The position numbers were made by a program, and so were the translations under genes. Positions 1-7,190 of a stretch of DNA of 64,000 nt are shown in pieces. The DNA lies in NCBI GenBank assembly GCA_039819085.1, contig JBCBSQ010000013.1, forward strand, positions 11,165-75,164, given 5' to 3'. Positions within the stretch are counted from its first letter, which is position 1. The number at the start of each line of letters is the position of its first letter. Under the pieces are notes generated by a model. That model did no database searches. It was not told where the DNA came from and was given only the letters and a program-made list of their open reading frames with translations. Source of the stretch: MED-G105 sp039819085 (GTDB lineage Bacteria > Pseudomonadota > Alphaproteobacteria > Caulobacterales > Parvularculaceae).

Positions 1-867
1 TTCGTTGCGAAGCCCGTCAACTGGACGCTTCTCAGCCACGCGGTGAAATTCGTTCTGAAGGCGGCCCGCGACCAACGCGCCCTGCGAATTGCGCGCGATC
101 AGGCCGAAGCCGGCGCCCGGTTTCGCGACAGTCTGATGTCGCTCATGAGCCATGAATTGCGCACGCCCCTGAACGCAATCATCGGCTTCGGGCAAATCCT
201 CGGCGAGCAATTCGAACGTAACCACGACCATGTTCATAGGGAGTATGCGGATTATATTGTCGACGGCGGGCGCCGTCTTCTCAACTCCGTATCCGACATG
301 CTGCTGGCGTCCGACGCGCGGTCCGGACCGATCGGGATCAATGACGTCGACTGCGCGCTTCAGGACATTGTCGATCTCGCCCTCTCGCAGACTGAGAAAT
401 CCGCCTCCGCCGCCGACGCCAAAGTGCGGGTCGCCGTGCATGACCCGGACCTTGAAGTACGGTGCGACCGGCAACTCATCGCCCGCGCGATCACCAAGCT
501 TGTGGACAATTCGCTGAAGTTCGGCGAGCGCGGCGTCGAGATCATCGTCGCGTCGATGCGTTCGGACGCAGGCGACCTCGTTATTGTCGTGAAGGATAAT
601 GGTCCGGGCATCGCGCCGGAGAAACTCCGCGCCGCCACGCAGCCGTTCACCCAACTGGACATGTCATTGCGTCGGTCCAAGGAGGGTCTCGGGCTTGGCC
701 TGCCGCTCGTGCAGGCGATCGCCGCGGCGCATGGCGCGCGGTTCCGTCTGGACGCAAACCCCGGCCAGGGAGCTTGCGCGGCGATCATTCTGCCCCAGAG
801 CCGCGTGGGCGTGAAAACCGTCGCCCGCGATTTCGAGCCGCCGGCCGCGGCCGTTGGCGCTGACTGA
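1..867 (+). CDS. Response-regulator receiver / sensor histidine kinase, 5' truncated by window edge
   Basis: The frame is open from base 1, so the true start lies outside the window. The first residues (FVAKPVNW..LL) look like the last strand and helix of a receiver domain. A short linker helix follows, then a histidine kinase core: H box SHELRTPLNAIIGF with the phospho-accepting His, N box KLVDNSLKFGE, G1 box DNGPGIAPE and G2 box GLGLGLPLV. A cytoplasmic receiver-kinase that autophosphorylates and passes phosphate to an unknown partner is the natural reading. The stop TGA is at 865-867 and the tRNA-Val gene begins 125 bases later on the same strand. The signal sensed and the partner regulator cannot be read from this fragment. 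Confidence 0.9.
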   Translation, partial: FVAKPVNWTLLSHAVKFVLKAARDQRALRIARDQAEAGARFRDSLMSLMSHELRTPLNAIIGFGQILGEQFERNHDHVHREYADYIVDGGRRLLNSVSDMLLASDARSGPIGINDVDCALQDIVDLALSQTEKSASAADAKVRVAVHDPDLEVRCDRQLIARAITKLVDNSLKFGERGVEIIVASMRSDAGDLVIVVKDNGPGIAPEKLRAATQPFTQLDMSLRRSKEGLGLGLPLVQAIAAAHGARFRLDANPGQGACAAIILPQSRVGVKTVARDFEPPAAAVGAD

Positions 868-992
868 TCAAGCCGTTTGAACGCGGCCCTCAATGGTCGC
901 CGCGGCATTCTTGCTTGACCGCGCGGCGCCATCCGCTAGTCATGCGTTCCCCGGCCGACAAGAGGACGAACTGCCGTCCCATGCTGGCCTTC

Positions 993-1067
993 GGGCGCGT
1001 AGCTCAGCGGGAGAGCACTACGTTCACACCGTAGGGGTCGCTGGTTCAATCCCAGCCGCGCCCACCA
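993..1067 (+). tRNA. tRNA-Val (anticodon CAC)
   Basis: A full cloverleaf can be folded: acceptor stem GGGCGCG/CGCGCCC, D arm GCTC..GAGC, anticodon stem CTACG/CGTAG around loop TTCACAC (anticodon CAC, reading GUG), variable GGGTC, T arm GCTGG/CCAGC with loop TTCAATC, and an encoded CCA end. The 3' part from base 1022 recurs at 11462-11507, so this gene is the integration target of the island that follows. Integration kept the tRNA intact because the element carries a copy of the 3' end. The T loop here differs at two positions from the copy at the far end, so the present 3' half may have come from the element. Confidence 0.96.
1022..1067 (+). repeat. attL: 3' part of tRNA-Val, direct repeat of 11462-11507
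   Basis: 46 bases from the anticodon loop to the CCA end are repeated at 11462-11507 in the same orientation. 44 of 46 match; the two differences both lie in the T loop (TTCAATC here, TTCGAAC there). The first 26 bases (1022-1047) are identical and span the anticodon loop, a usual crossover place for tyrosine recombinases that use tRNA genes. Confidence 0.92.
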
Positions 1068-1114
1068 ACAAAATCAATGACTTAGCTGGTAATCCGAGGC
1101 CGCCGCAGGGCCGC

Positions 1115-1132
1115 GAGTAACGGAAAAGTAAC
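1115..1132. promoter_or_regulatory. Candidate integrase arm-type sites, left end
   Basis: AGTAAC occurs twice, at 1116-1121 and 1127-1132, 11 bases apart, about 50 bases inside the left boundary. The same hexamer occurs twice, 12 bases apart, just inside the right boundary (11346-11351 and 11358-11363). Paired direct repeats about one helical turn apart in both arms fit binding sites for the integrase N-terminal domain. This is inferred from the pattern only. Confidence 0.45.
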
Positions 1133-1178
1133 TGAAGTTAGTCTTTGATTCAGCGCCGCCACATAGCGTCGGCCGGCC

Positions 1179-1664
1179 ATGAGGGTTCACTTCAAACATT
1201 TGTATGGGCCGGACGTTCCGAGCTGGGGAATAATCGGCTTCACAAAGGCGCAGCCTGCCGCCGCCGCACTTCGCAACTACCGCAACGGCGAAATTGTGTT
1301 GCTCGCGGTCCCCAATCAGCCGGGGCGGGAGATGGGCGGCATGATCTTCGGACGCTGCACTCTCTTGAGGTGGGACGCTAGGACCGATCAGTTAGCAAAC
1401 CCAGAGATGGCAGATGCGTCGCCAGAGGTACTCGCCCGTTGGCCAACAGCCACGCCGATCCATAAGTATTGGCGCGCTGAAGAGCCTATCCACTACGCGA
1501 AATTCCCGAGTCTGAGTCGCGCAGCAATGCTTGGTCGTGGTCGAATGTTCGAGGTGGATGACGTTGGAGCCCTCGATTGGTTCCGGACCGCGACATGGCT
1601 CGAAGAAGAGGTCTATCATTGTGCACGGGTCAAAGACGCTATGCGACTGACGAGTGTAGGCTGA
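1179..1664 (+). CDS. Hypothetical protein, cargo gene at left end of island
   Basis: 161 aa, unrecognised. It begins HFKHLYGPDVPSWGIIGF and has alternating beta-type segments (GEIVLLAVP, GGMIFGRCTLL) followed by a charged, Trp/Tyr-rich second half. The 'GEIVLLAVP...GMIFGRC' layout is reminiscent of EVE/PUA/ASCH-type small-ligand folds, but I would not assign it on this. No signal peptide or membrane segment is visible. The ATG at 1179 has no clear Shine-Dalgarno, so the start is uncertain. It lies between the tRNA and the Ntn-hydrolase gene, on the same strand as the latter and opposite to the core genes of the island, so it is probably accessory cargo acquired with the element. Confidence 0.6.
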   Translation: MRVHFKHLYGPDVPSWGIIGFTKAQPAAAALRNYRNGEIVLLAVPNQPGREMGGMIFGRCTLLRWDARTDQLANPEMADASPEVLARWPTATPIHKYWRAEEPIHYAKFPSLSRAAMLGRGRMFEVDDVGALDWFRTATWLEEEVYHCARVKDAMRLTSVG

Positions 1665-1810
1665 CGCCTCACGGTGGTTGAAGCCGACCAGCCTGAAAGC
1701 GAAACCCCGGCAACGTCATTGCCAGAGCGACAACAACTTTCGAATCCCCGACTCCACAGGATTTGAGAATCCCCTTAGCGTCTATGGGTTCTTAAGATGG
1801 AGCAGTGGCA

Positions 1811-2569
1811 ATGACTGCAGTTGTTGGAATACTTTGCGCTGACGGTATCGTAATTGGAGCGGACAGCGCATTGACACAGTCTGCTGGCCAAGTTCCCCTG
1901 CTTGGGCAAACTAGTTATCGCAAGATTCGGATAGTCAATCAAAACATCATCGCTGCCGTGGCGGGAGACGGCGATTGCCACATTCGCTGTTGTGATGCTC
2001 TTCAGGCTTGGGCAAATGCCAATGATATCTCTCAGCACGGCATGGTCGATGGCGCGGTCTTGCTCAGCAACCTATTCCGCAATGCTCTAAGCAACACTGC
2101 CCAGCAGGCTCAGCAATACGTCTACGACCCTGTTATTGGGTACCCTTGCAAAGAGGGCCTTGGATTGATTTCATTCAGTGCACAGCAAAATTTTCAGCCT
2201 AAGTTCGCCCTACCCGATGGCCTTTGGTTCATGACAGCCGGCTCCGGCCTCTTCCACACAACACCCTTCTTAGGATTTCTTCGGCAGGTGTTTTGGAGTG
2301 AAAGTCGACCGAACGTCGGCGGAGGAACCTTCACAGCATATTGGGCGCTTCGACATGCTTGTGATATTAGTCCAGGCGGCGTAGCCGCCCCACTCGACTT
2401 CGTGGTTCTTGAAAAGGTCAACGGGAGCGTCGCCGCCAGACAGCTCGACCCTTCCGAACTTGACGGACACGAAGAAAGCCTAAACGAAGTAAACAAGCGG
2501 CTTAGGCAGTTCAAAGATACATTAGAAAATGTGGGAGATGCCGTAGAGCCACCACCTGTCAAAGACTAG
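1811..2569 (+). CDS. Stand-alone proteasome-fold (Ntn) hydrolase, island cargo
   Basis: 252 aa. The ATG at 1811 is preferred to the in-frame GTG at 1805: GGAG lies 8 bases upstream, and this start places Thr at position 2, so removal of Met exposes an N-terminal Thr nucleophile. Counting that Thr as 1, the segment GIVIGADS puts Asp at 17, the position of the conserved proteasome catalytic Asp. SYRKIRIV supplies Lys at 37 (Lys33 in canonical subunits), and FMTAGSG resembles the GSG loop containing the third active-site Ser. Length exceeds HslV and approaches Anbu-type subunits. No HslU, Clp or 20S alpha partner lies nearby. Base composition is visibly more AT-rich than the host genes. Its stop codon overlaps that of the convergent Panacea-like gene. 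Role unknown; defence or counter-defence cargo is an inference. Confidence 0.8.
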   Translation: MTAVVGILCADGIVIGADSALTQSAGQVPLLGQTSYRKIRIVNQNIIAAVAGDGDCHIRCCDALQAWANANDISQHGMVDGAVLLSNLFRNALSNTAQQAQQYVYDPVIGYPCKEGLGLISFSAQQNFQPKFALPDGLWFMTAGSGLFHTTPFLGFLRQVFWSESRPNVGGGTFTAYWALRHACDISPGGVAAPLDFVVLEKVNGSVAARQLDPSELDGHEESLNEVNKRLRQFKDTLENVGDAVEPPPVKD

Positions 2570-3015
2570 TCACCAAAAATGCTATTTTGCTTCATTCGAG
2601 GATAAGCTTTGTATATTGCTCCAACCAATTCCGCGAAGCTCAAGGAGCAAACCCATTTCGCTGCGTTCCTAAGATAATCCTGCACCTCCGGTCGCAGGAC
2701 GGCGCACGCCTCGCCCCCGAGAGCGTTACCCGCCGCAGTCAACCTATAACGCCGCGAGCGGCGACTTGCCCGATTGACGATCTCAACTAGGCCAGCGCGC
2801 TCCAGCGCTTCCAGCTCAGCATACACATTTTTGTCGAATGGTCCGTAGTCGTATGGCTCAAACGAGAATAGCTTACCCCCCAAATCAGCAGCGAGATTTT
2901 CATCAATCAGAAAGAAGAGCTTCTGAACCTGCACCGGCGCGTAGGTCGCGTCGTCATTGGCTGCAAGCGCAGCCAACATCGATCGCTGGCGGTCAGTGAG
3001 TTCAGCTAATTCCAT
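2566..3015 (-). CDS. Panacea/YwgA-like (SocA-type) protein
   Basis: 149 aa. Residues ~27-75 read VQVQKLFFLIDENL...FSFEPYDYGPFDKNVYAELEAL, the hallmark layout of the YwgA / DUF4065 (Panacea, SocA antitoxin) group: a 'QKLFFLID' helix, a 'YDYGPF' turn and a following helix. A winged-helix-like segment (LVEIVNR..RYRLTAAG) and a C-terminal helix LSFAELVGAIYKAYP follow. Family members include neutralising domains of toxin-antitoxin pairs as well as proteins of unknown role. The gene is convergent with the Ntn hydrolase and the two stop codons share the palindrome CTAG (2566-2569). It is also the last gene on the minus strand, beyond the terminator at 3084-3128, so it probably has its own promoter. 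Family assignment is by eye. Confidence 0.7.
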   Translation of the reverse strand: MELAELTDRQRSMLAALAANDDATYAPVQVQKLFFLIDENLAADLGGKLFSFEPYDYGPFDKNVYAELEALERAGLVEIVNRASRRSRRYRLTAAGNALGGEACAVLRPEVQDYLRNAAKWVCSLSFAELVGAIYKAYPRMKQNSIFGD

Positions 3016-3083
3016 TGGGGCCGCTCCCTAGTTGACTCTTCAAAATACGATGAATCTCACTTTTTTGTAAACACTCCGCGAAC

Positions 3084-3128
3084 AAAGAAAAGACCCCCGT
3101 GCCGCATCGCGCTAGCCACCGGGGGTCT
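3084..3128 (-). terminator. Rho-independent terminator of the leftward island operon
   Basis: Stem AGACCCCC (3091-3098) pairs with GGGGGTCT (3121-3128). Read on the minus strand the hairpin is followed by TTTTC and more T. It lies 50 bases past the end of the last core gene (3180) and separates the packaging-side operon from the cargo. Confidence 0.75.
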
Positions 3129-3179
3129 CTTCCGACCTGATCCCATTCGGGAGCCAGGCCCTCTACTACCACGGCACAA

Positions 3180-3653
3180 TCATAGCGGACTCGGAACAAC
3201 TTCGATACGTCCCGCCCGGACGTCGAACGTGACGCAGTAGCGGCGGACCCAAAGGCCGGTCGCGAGCATCTCGTCGTAAGACATCGTCCCGCGCTCGCGG
3301 AGAAGCTGGTAGCGGGCGAGGTCCTTGCCCTTGCGTGGCGGCTTGGCGGGGTTGTCGCAGGCGCGGTATGTCTCGACATCGTTCGCCGCCTTGGTGGCGA
3401 AGGATGCCGTCGCATCCACCAGCAACGGCTCGACGCGCGGCGACCACTTACCGGCGCGGCGAAGGACCTCCAAGGTGTCTCCACCTGTCGCCTCGAAGAG
3501 AGCGGCCATGTTGGCGGGAAGGTCGCCCAGGCGGGGGATGCCGGCGGCCTCCAGCGTGTCGAACCGGACGCCGTCGCAGGTGCGCCAGCCCAAGAAACGT
3601 GCGGGCATGCCGTCGACCATGGCCTCGTCGCCGGGCTTCATTGTCTTCATCAT
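3180..3653 (-). CDS. Hypothetical protein, last gene of the island core operon
   Basis: 157 aa, unrecognised. An AGGAGG lies 7 bases before the first of two adjacent ATGs (3653), a strong start signal. The N-terminus has a short all-beta look (PGDEAMVDGMPARFLGWR) and the middle (LVDATASFATKAANDVETYRAC) and C-terminus (LARYQLLRERGTMSYDEMLATGLWVRRY) look helical. No signal peptide, membrane segment or catalytic motif stands out. It is the last gene before the terminator at 3084-3128 and is presumably co-transcribed with the terminase genes, so a role in packaging, helper interference or DNA metabolism is possible but unsupported. Confidence 0.72.
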   Translation of the reverse strand: MMKTMKPGDEAMVDGMPARFLGWRTCDGVRFDTLEAAGIPRLGDLPANMAALFEATGGDTLEVLRRAGKWSPRVEPLLVDATASFATKAANDVETYRACDNPAKPPRKGKDLARYQLLRERGTMSYDEMLATGLWVRRYCVTFDVRAGRIEVVPSPL

Positions 3654-3701
3654 CGCAGGCCTCCTTTTCTATCCGTACACGGTTTTTCTTGGGCCGACGT
3701 G

Positions 3702-3884
3702 TTAAGCAAGTGTATCCTTGCAGTTCCTGCACAGACGATTTCCAATGCCTGCGGACATGAAGCTCCGCCCGCAACACATGCACGCTCGCTGCGTGCGTGT
3801 GTCGTGCAGCTCGATGGCGCCCATGTCGCGCGCCTCGGCGAACTTGTCCCGCGGGACGATCTGCGCCACCTGCACAGCTGTCAT
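3702..3884 (-). CDS. Small zinc-ribbon-like protein
   Basis: 60 aa from ATG 3884. The reading frame is open further upstream, but that extension overlaps the preceding gene and has no recognisable protein-like character. The C-terminal half has two Cys pairs, CMCC and CRNC, 14 residues apart, with the pattern of a small zinc ribbon. The N-terminus MTAVQVAQIVPRDKFAEARD looks like a helix pair. No clear Shine-Dalgarno precedes the ATG, so translation may be coupled to the upstream gene ending at 3967. Small Cys4 proteins are common in phage early regions as DNA- or RNA-polymerase-binding factors. That role is a guess here. Confidence 0.55.
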   Translation of the reverse strand: MTAVQVAQIVPRDKFAEARDMGAIELHDTRTQRACMCCGRSFMSAGIGNRLCRNCKDTLA

Positions 3885-3966
3885 GCCGTCCAGCTCGGCC
3901 CATCGCTCGGCGATCGCGCCCGACGGGAACGGGCACGGCCCATGCGTGCGGACGATGCGCGAGGGG

Positions 3967-4230
3967 CTACGACGCCGCACGAAGCAGCGTGCTCCGGATC
4001 GCCATCGCCGCGAACTGTTCGCGGGTCGACGGCGCGCCGACATCGTGGCCCAGGAGGGTGCGGACCGCGCCAAGGTCTGCGCCGTACCGCTGGCAGATCT
4101 TGTGTGCGCGGGCGCGGTCTTCGCAGTCGCCGCGATCGTAGCGAATGGCCAGCATCGCGGCGGTTGCCGCCTTGGTGGCGTCACTCAGCAGGTTCAGCGT
4201 CGCCGCTTCGAGGAACGTTGCGTCGTCCAC
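3967..4230 (-). CDS. Hypothetical protein, 87 aa
   Basis: Starts at GTG 4230 with AGGAGG six bases upstream, so the start is well supported. It is mostly helical (FLEAATLNLLSDATKAATAAMLAIRY, then DRARAHKICQRYGADLGAVRTLL) with no recognised motif, signal peptide or membrane segment. The start overlaps the end of the preceding small gene by 50 bases, which is unusual and suggests that one of the two is only partly translated. It is part of the leftward operon that begins with the terminase genes. Confidence 0.65.
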   Translation of the reverse strand: MDDATFLEAATLNLLSDATKAATAAMLAIRYDRGDCEDRARAHKICQRYGADLGAVRTLLGHDVGAPSTREQFAAMAIRSTLLRAAS

Positions 4231-4390
4231 TGCGGACCTCCTTCTGGCGTTCGAGGTAGGCGCGGATGCTCGAGATGTTCTCGCGCTCCCGGCGCACGTG
4301 CTGTGCGTGGTTGTCGACCGGCCGACGGCGCAAGCGACGCTTCCGCTTAGCTTTCCATGGTAGGGGGCCGCCCCTTCGTGGCTGGTTCAT
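4181..4390 (-). CDS. Small basic hypothetical protein
   Basis: 69 aa from ATG 4390. The ATG overlaps the TGA of the preceding gene as ATGA, the classical arrangement for translational coupling, which is why I prefer this start to a longer upstream one. The product is very basic (PWKAKRKRRLRRRP near the N-terminus), consistent with nucleic-acid binding. The C-terminal third overlaps the next gene by 50 bases. No domain recognised. Confidence 0.45.
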   Translation of the reverse strand: MNQPRRGGPLPWKAKRKRRLRRRPVDNHAQHVRRERENISSIRAYLERQKEVRSGRRNVPRSGDAEPAE

Positions 4391-5079
4391 GCGCCCAGTC
4401 CCTCCGGGACGGCGGCCATCCAAGAGTGGATCTTGCTGGCGGTGGCGGCGATGAACCTGTCTTCGGCGTCCTGAAGCTTGCGCGACGCCTTCTCGCGGGC
4501 GGCGAGTTCGGCATGCTCCGGGTGCGCCCTGATGGCGGCGGCGCGGATGCTCGCCTGCGTGTCGGGGTCCAACCCAGAGAGGAAGGCCGGCCCGTGGGCG
4601 ATGGCCCCGGCGACGCGGGGGTCCTGCAGCGCGAGCTGCTTCGCCTTGCCCGGTGTGACGGAGACGGCGGCGCGTATCTCGGCCGAGAGATGGTTGTCGG
4701 GACGCGGCAGCGCCTCCCGCTCGATCCGCTCGCGGAGGAAACGGGCCTGATCGTCGACGGTCTTCTTCGCGGTGCGCAGCGACGCCACCGCCCTGTCGTG
4801 CGCCTTCGCTGCCTGCGGCGCGAGTTCCCCCAGCGGCACGTTCGCGTTCTGCGCGTTCCGCTGGATGGCGGTCCAGACGTCGACCAGAGTCTGCAGCGCG
4901 CCCCTCGCCGGTACGGCGGAGACGCCGGCCTTGTCGGAGATCGTGCCGGGCTGGAAGTCGACGGGCGGGCCGTCGATGGCGCGCAGGCGCATCTGCGCGA
5001 AGGCCTCCGGGTCGCGCCCGCCGGGGGCGCGGACCCTCGGGCGGGCCATGAGGGCGTTGTCGAGTGCGGAGTCGGCCAT
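4387..5079 (-). CDS. Hypothetical helical protein downstream of terminase large subunit
   Basis: 230 aa from ATG 5079, with GGAAAGGA about ten bases upstream. A longer frame from 5169 would run into terL and lacks a ribosome site. The sequence is rich in Ala, Arg and Glu and almost wholly helical, with a long likely coiled segment (LAPQAAKAHDRAVASL..AKKTVDDQARFLRERIER). It lies 16 bases after terL, where a complete phage would have its portal gene; length and sequence do not look like a portal protein. It may be a scaffold-like or head-size-determining factor, but nothing in the sequence proves this. Confidence 0.68.
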   Translation of the reverse strand: MADSALDNALMARPRVRAPGGRDPEAFAQMRLRAIDGPPVDFQPGTISDKAGVSAVPARGALQTLVDVWTAIQRNAQNANVPLGELAPQAAKAHDRAVASLRTAKKTVDDQARFLRERIEREALPRPDNHLSAEIRAAVSVTPGKAKQLALQDPRVAGAIAHGPAFLSGLDPDTQASIRAAAIRAHPEHAELAAREKASRKLQDAEDRFIAATASKIHSWMAAVPEGLGA

Positions 5080-5095
5080 GGTGGGGGTTCCTTTC

Positions 5096-6496
5096 CTAGT
5101 AGAGGCCAATCGTGCGGGAGCAGGTGACCGGGCGGACCTGCGCCTCGGCGAGGAGGTATCGCAGCGCATCGCCGGCGTGATCGGGGCAGTGGGGCGTGTC
5201 GGCCCAGTCGTCGGGGTCGCGCTCGTCGCGGGAGGCGTTCGGAAGCGTCGCGAGGAGCAGTTTGCAGCGGTCGCTGATGTACAGGTGCGGCCGGGTTGGA
5301 TTCTTCTCGACGGAGGCCGTCAGCATGCTGCCGATCTGCGCCCAGCCCTCGGCGCGGCGGCCCTTCTTGGGGAGGCGGAGGTCCCAGAAGCTGCCCGTCT
5401 GGCGCATGATCTCGAGGACGGTGTCGCCCTGGAGCCCGCGCGCAGAGTCGACAACGCCGGAGGCTCTGTGGACGCCGTGACTGGCCGCCATGTTGGCTGT
5501 GCGCTCGGCGAGGCGGTCGGGCGGCCACTCGGACGACGTGTTCAGGTTGTCGTCGGAGAAGATGGCGTCCGTGACTTCATCGAGGACGATCGTCGATCCT
5601 CTGGGGAGGGGGTTGCCTTGCTGGTCGACAAGGTTTCGTCGCGCGACGATGCCCAGAAGGGCGACCGACGGCGAGGAGATGCCCCAGTCGATCGCGATGT
5701 GGGGCCGCCACTGATCCTTGTCGACGGTCTGGATCGGCGTCGTGGTGACGTGCGCGGACGTGTCGAAGGCGGGGAACAGCAACCCCTCGCCGCGTGTCCA
5801 GTCGCCGAAGAGCCACTGTTGTAGGCGGACGGGGTCGCCGTGGCACGCCTCGCGCAGCCGGCGAATGTACGCCTGCTGATCGATGAAGGGGTTGTCGGTC
5901 GGAACGCTGAGGATTGTGATCCAGCACTCCGTCTCGTCCGAGTCTTGGATGGGCAGCTCGTAGGGCTCGTGGCTGATGCGGTCGCGGACATGGCGCTCGA
6001 AGATGCGCCCATGGAGGGGGCCGCCGGGGTTGCCCAGGTAGACGACGCGGGTCGGCACGCCCTCGGGGGCGCGCAGGTTCGACCGAAGCAGGCGAAGCGT
6101 CTTCTCCGCCGTGTATTGCGTGACCTCTTCGACGATCAGCAGGGTGAAGTTCTTGCCCTGAAGCTTGTCGTAGTCGGTCGCTCGCTCGATCGCGGCGAGC
6201 GTTATTGTCCCGCCGTTCCATCGCAGGATCTTCTCGGAGCGGTTGTAGGCGTGGCTGCCGTGGCTGTAGCCGTTGGCGACGAGACTCACGAGCTCGTCTT
6301 CGAAGTCGGACAGCGCCCGGAGGGTCCGGCGAACAATCAGGACGCTCGCGGCCTCGCCATAGGCCTTCAGGTGCTCCGCCGCGAGGAGGACCGCCGCCGT
6401 CGTCTTCCCGCCGCCACGCGCGCCCAGGAGTGCGAGGTTCGCAGTGGGCGGGGCCTCGAGAACCGCCTGCTGGAAGGGGCTGATTCGCTCAAGCAT
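5096..6496 (-). CDS. Phage terminase large subunit (TerL)
   Basis: 466 aa, a full-length two-domain packaging motor. The N-terminal ATPase has Walker A GARGGGKT (25-32) and Walker B TLLIVEEV (118-125) with the catalytic Glu. A coupling-type segment LGNPGG follows at ~154. The C-terminal RNase-H-fold nuclease shows the expected acidic positions: IDWG (Asp270), GVVDSARG (~355) and DHAGDALRY (~447). It would translocate and cut DNA into a prohead supplied by a helper phage or by lost genes. The start overlaps the small subunit gene by 8 bases. An intact TerL without any capsid gene is the odd feature of this island. Confidence 0.93.
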   Translation of the reverse strand: MLERISPFQQAVLEAPPTANLALLGARGGGKTTAAVLLAAEHLKAYGEAASVLIVRRTLRALSDFEDELVSLVANGYSHGSHAYNRSEKILRWNGGTITLAAIERATDYDKLQGKNFTLLIVEEVTQYTAEKTLRLLRSNLRAPEGVPTRVVYLGNPGGPLHGRIFERHVRDRISHEPYELPIQDSDETECWITILSVPTDNPFIDQQAYIRRLREACHGDPVRLQQWLFGDWTRGEGLLFPAFDTSAHVTTTPIQTVDKDQWRPHIAIDWGISSPSVALLGIVARRNLVDQQGNPLPRGSTIVLDEVTDAIFSDDNLNTSSEWPPDRLAERTANMAASHGVHRASGVVDSARGLQGDTVLEIMRQTGSFWDLRLPKKGRRAEGWAQIGSMLTASVEKNPTRPHLYISDRCKLLLATLPNASRDERDPDDWADTPHCPDHAGDALRYLLAEAQVRPVTCSRTIGLY

Positions 6497-7190
6497 CGCG
6501 ACCCCCGAGGTACTTCTTGCGGTACTCGTCCATGTCCATCTGCGTCGGCAGCTGGATCGTCTGCGTCCGGTTGTCGTTGTTTATGGTGATGTGCGCGGGA
6601 ACCTTGTCGCCCTGGTATCCGCGCCGACCGCGAAGCAGGAATATCGCGGCCGTTATCGCGCCCCTGTCCTTCGGGTTCAGCATGCCCTGGCGGAAGCGCG
6701 CCATCAGCCCACCGACGAGCTCGTCCTCCATCTGGCTGTAGCCAAGCTCCACAGCCTCGTCGACGCGCGGGTCGCGCTTGCGCATCTTCCGGAATGTGGG
6801 ACCAGTGATGCCGAGGCGCTTGGCGATGGTTTCGAGCGTCATGCCCTCCGCAGCGCAACGCCGAATCTCCTCCACACCAGCGTCCGTGATCGAGAAAGTC
6901 CTGTCGCGCTTGCACGGACGATGAACAAGAATGCGGCCCCCGGCCGAGGGAGAAGCGCCGGGGGCCGCTGGCGCGCCAACGGAGTGACCCGGTTCCGCGT
7001 CGCGTTCTTCCGTGGGGAGATTTTCTTCCTCCACGGTTACTTTCTCGGTTACTCGACTCGCCAAGTGGTCGTCCTGCATCGCCTTTTTGTCTCCGACCGC
7101 AACGGTAGAGGCGTTGCGGCATCGCTTTTCGCGAAAAATCGGAGAAATTCTTTTGAAATTGTCCGAAAATTCGGATTCCTTGTACCTCAT
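6489..7190 (-). CDS. Terminase small subunit-like DNA-binding protein (TerS)
   Basis: 233 aa from ATG 7190, or 196 aa from ATG 7079. The second start is attractive because a 10-base inverted repeat (7176-7202) surrounds the first ATG and no Shine-Dalgarno precedes it. Residues ~100-150 form an HTH (GVEEIRRCAAEGMTLETIAKRLGI..TFRKMRKRDP) like the DNA-recognition domain of small terminases. A helical segment (VDEAVELGYSQMEDELVGGLMAR) that could oligomerise follows. The overlap with terL and the order TerS-TerL support the assignment. It would recognise the pac/cos site of the element or of its helper. Confidence 0.82.
   Translation of the reverse strand: MRYKESEFSDNFKRISPIFREKRCRNASTVAVGDKKAMQDDHLASRVTEKVTVEEENLPTEERDAEPGHSVGAPAAPGASPSAGGRILVHRPCKRDRTFSITDAGVEEIRRCAAEGMTLETIAKRLGITGPTFRKMRKRDPRVDEAVELGYSQMEDELVGGLMARFRQGMLNPKDRGAITAAIFLLRGRRGYQGDKVPAHITINNDNRTQTIQLPTQMDMDEYRKKYLGGRDA

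Noticed and set aside
3448..3936. Long minus-strand frame overlapping the 60-aa and 157-aa genes
   Set aside because: Arg/His-rich shadow of two better-supported genes in another frame.
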